Below are positions 5,160 to 6,761 of a DNA stretch of 6,761 nucleotides, piece by piece. The DNA is from CALEUX01 sp037439945. GTDB taxonomy: Bacteria > Bacteroidota > Bacteroidia > Bacteroidales > Marinilabiliaceae. The stretch's first letter is position 1, and every line of letters begins with the position of its first letter. The stretch is from positions 1-6,761 of the forward strand of contig JBBIVA010000148.1 of NCBI GenBank assembly GCA_037439945.1. The letters run 5' to 3'. Position numbers and translations under genes: made by a program. The notes beneath the pieces are model-generated. The model saw only the letters and a list, made by a program, of their open reading frames with translations. It was not told the DNA's origin and did no database searches.

Positions 5160-6623
5160 ATGAGCCAGAGTAATCCTACAAAAATTTTGTTCTCAAATGG
5201 ACAAACCATTCCAGTAGAACTGCACAAGGTAAGAGTTGTGCAAAAACTTAACCTGAAACCGGTAAACCAGCGCCTTGATGCCATTAAAAAGGGTGGATAT
5301 AATACCTTTTTATTGAATACAAATGATGTTTTTCTTGATATGCTAACCGATAGTGGTACCAACGCTATGAGCGACAACCAGGTTGCATCAATGCATCAGG
5401 CTGATGATGCATATGCAGGATCACAAAGCTTTTACAGAATGGAAAGCGCACTAAAAGAAGTGTTTGGCAAGGAGTATATTTTACCGGTGCACCAAGGCAG
5501 GGCTGCGGAGAATATAATTTCGCAAACTTTTATACGGCCCGGTCATAAGGTTCCAATGAATTATCATTTTACCACCACAAAAGCCCATATGGAAATAAAT
5601 GGTGCCGAAATATTTGAAATTTATACCGACCATGCTCTTCAAATTAAAAGTAATCAACCATTTAAAGGAAACATTGATATTAAAAAACTTACAGACTTAA
5701 TTGAAAAATATGGAAAGGAAAACATACCTCTAATCCGCCTTGAGGCTTCAACCAACCTTATTGGAGGTCAGCCATTTTCGATACAAAATATGCGTGATGT
5801 ACGTAAAGTTGCAGATGATAACGGTTTAATAATTGTTTTGGATGCCAGTCTTATAGGTGAAAACGCATGGTTTATTAAACAACGCGAACCCGAATTTAAA
5901 AATGCCGGCATAAAAGAAATTTTACGCACTATGTGCAGTCTTTGTGAAATAATATATTTTTCGAGTCGCAAAGTTAGTTCAACCCGCGGGGGTGGCATTT
6001 GTACAAATAGCAACGAGCTGTTTTTAAAAATGCGCGATTTGGTGCCCCTATACGAAGGATTTTTAACTTATGGAGGAATGTCGGTACGTGAAATAGAGGC
6101 AATGGCCGTGGGTTTAATAGAAACAACCGATGAAACTGTTATAAGCCAATCTCCATCATTTATTGAATATGCGGTTAATGAATTATCCAAATTGGGTGTT
6201 CCGGTTATTACCCCGGCCGGTGCATTGGGGTGCCATGTTGATGCAAAAGCATTTTTACCCCATGTACCACAAAGTGAGTATCCTGCAGGTGCACTGGCTG
6301 CAGCTTTGTTTATTGTATCAGGAATCAGGGGCATGGAAAGAGGAACAATCTCAAGTGTTAGACTCGAAAATGGTGAAGATTTGCTTTCAGATATGGAATT
6401 ATTAAGGCTGGCATTCCCAAGAAGGGTATTCACCCTTTCGCAAACAATGTTTCTTATTGACAGGATAAACTGGTTATTTAAAAACAAAGACCTTATTGGA
6501 GGGCTTAAATTTGTTGATGAACCTAAAGTACTAAGGTTTTTTATGGGCCGTTTGGATGTTACAAGCAATTGGCCTGATAAACTTGTTGCAAAATTTAAAC
6601 AAGATTTTGGCGACAGTTTGTAA
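5160..6623 (+). CDS. Tyrosine phenol-lyase/tryptophanase family PLP-dependent lyase
   Basis: The family splits tyrosine or tryptophan into phenol or indole, pyruvate and ammonia using pyridoxal phosphate (PLP) in the cytoplasm. The 487 residues are typical in length. Visible are DSGTNAMSD (64-72), DDAYAGSQSFY (82-92), HQGRAAEN (111-118), NLIGGQP (199-205), LDASLIGENAWFI (227-239), the PLP lysine Lys271 in FSSRKVSS, YEGFLTYGG (298-306) and VLRFF (457-461). Compared from memory with Citrobacter TPL, the residues that separate TPL from tryptophanase are TPL-like: Thr138 (T124), Arg394 (R381) and Phe460-Phe461 (F448-F449), where E. coli tryptophanase has Asp, Ile and His. Against this, TPL Arg217, a cofactor contact, is Leu231, and Lys256 is Arg270. 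Automated pipelines may call it tryptophanase (tnaA). The substrate is therefore unsettled and I give no symbol. It stands alone, without a tna leader peptide or permease nearby, and ends at a strong terminator. Confidence 0.93.
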   Translation: MSQSNPTKILFSNGQTIPVELHKVRVVQKLNLKPVNQRLDAIKKGGYNTFLLNTNDVFLDMLTDSGTNAMSDNQVASMHQADDAYAGSQSFYRMESALKEVFGKEYILPVHQGRAAENIISQTFIRPGHKVPMNYHFTTTKAHMEINGAEIFEIYTDHALQIKSNQPFKGNIDIKKLTDLIEKYGKENIPLIRLEASTNLIGGQPFSIQNMRDVRKVADDNGLIIVLDASLIGENAWFIKQREPEFKNAGIKEILRTMCSLCEIIYFSSRKVSSTRGGGICTNSNELFLKMRDLVPLYEGFLTYGGMSVREIEAMAVGLIETTDETVISQSPSFIEYAVNELSKLGVPVITPAGALGCHVDAKAFLPHVPQSEYPAGALAAALFIVSGIRGMERGTISSVRLENGEDLLSDMELLRLAFPRRVFTLSQTMFLIDRINWLFKNKDLIGGLKFVDEPKVLRFFMGRLDVTSNWPDKLVAKFKQDFGDSL

Positions 6624-6646
6624 ACCTTTTTTTTTAATTTTATATG

Positions 6647-6680
6647 AAAGCCCCGGAAAATTAAATCCGGGGCTTTTTTT
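6647..6680 (+). terminator. Rho-independent terminator after the lyase gene
   Basis: AAAGCCCCGGA (6647-6657) and TCCGGGGCTTT (6666-6676) form a perfect 11-bp GC-rich stem with an 8-nt AT loop. The 3' side runs into seven T residues (6674-6680). It lies 23 nt after the stop codon at 6621-6623. The minus-strand side lacks an equally good T-run, so it mainly serves the plus-strand gene. Positions 6681-6761 beyond it hold no feature I can support. Confidence 0.93.
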
Positions 6681-6761
6681 GCTTTTCATTAGTTCAATTT
6701 ATAAAACGAAGAAACCTTGAGAATTTTGTTGTCCTTATTAAACCGGTTTCTAAGTCCCTAT

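Noticed and set aside
6068..6568. Minus-strand 166-codon frame inside the lyase gene
   Set aside because: It is a shadow of a strongly supported coding sequence on the plus strand, with no recognisable motif.
6711..6750. GAAACC/GGTTTC inverted repeat and the palindrome AAACCGGTTT (6740-6749)
   Set aside because: The arms are short and common in AT-rich DNA, and there is no adjacent gene to give them meaning.
6694..6759. Minus-strand frame open to the window edge, possible tail of a convergent gene
   Set aside because: Only 21 codons are visible and the sequence resembles nothing I know. A neighbouring frame that looks more protein-like is closed by a stop at 6758-6760.

Overview
The window looks like a draft scaffold from a Bacteroidota (Bacteroidetes) bacterium. 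The DNA is AT-rich. A good match to the Bacteroidetes promoter (TTTG, 19 nt, TAnnTTTG) lies upstream of dnaX. Classical Shine-Dalgarno sites are not obvious, and the proteins resemble Bacteroidetes family members. A run of exactly 100 N marks a scaffold join, so this is a draft or metagenome assembly.

Layout. Positions 1-63 hold no gene, only a small inverted repeat. Positions 64-294 hold a compact non-coding mobile element (MITE-like): 17-bp terminal inverted repeats with one mismatch, a strongly self-pairing interior and a perfect 7-bp flanking duplication. It sits 63 bp upstream of a lipoprotein gene with a formylglycine-generating-enzyme-like (SUMF1) fold (351-1193, +). Next is dnaX (1446-3130, +), the DNA polymerase III gamma/tau clamp-loader subunit, split into two overlapping frames at an A10G run. 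Then comes the 5' part of a eukaryotic-type NADP-dependent isocitrate dehydrogenase gene (3348-4043, +), cut by the N gap (4044-4143). Beyond the gap is a convergent plsC-type acyltransferase gene (4149-4883, -). Last is a divergently transcribed tyrosine phenol-lyase/tryptophanase-family gene (5160-6623, +), closed by a clear intrinsic terminator (6647-6680).

The genes do not form one pathway or operon. Each is separated by about 200-280 bp and appears to have its own signals: replication (dnaX), TCA cycle and NADPH supply (icd), phospholipid synthesis (plsC), aromatic amino acid breakdown (tpl/tnaA family) and an envelope lipoprotein. I see no defence system, CRISPR array or clearly new multi-gene system.

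The most interesting points are (i) the dnaX frameshift, where the zero frame gives the short form and the -1 frame gives the long form, the reverse of E. coli; (ii) the MITE with its intact target duplication; and (iii) the lyase, which has phenol-lyase-type substrate residues but an altered cofactor-pocket residue.
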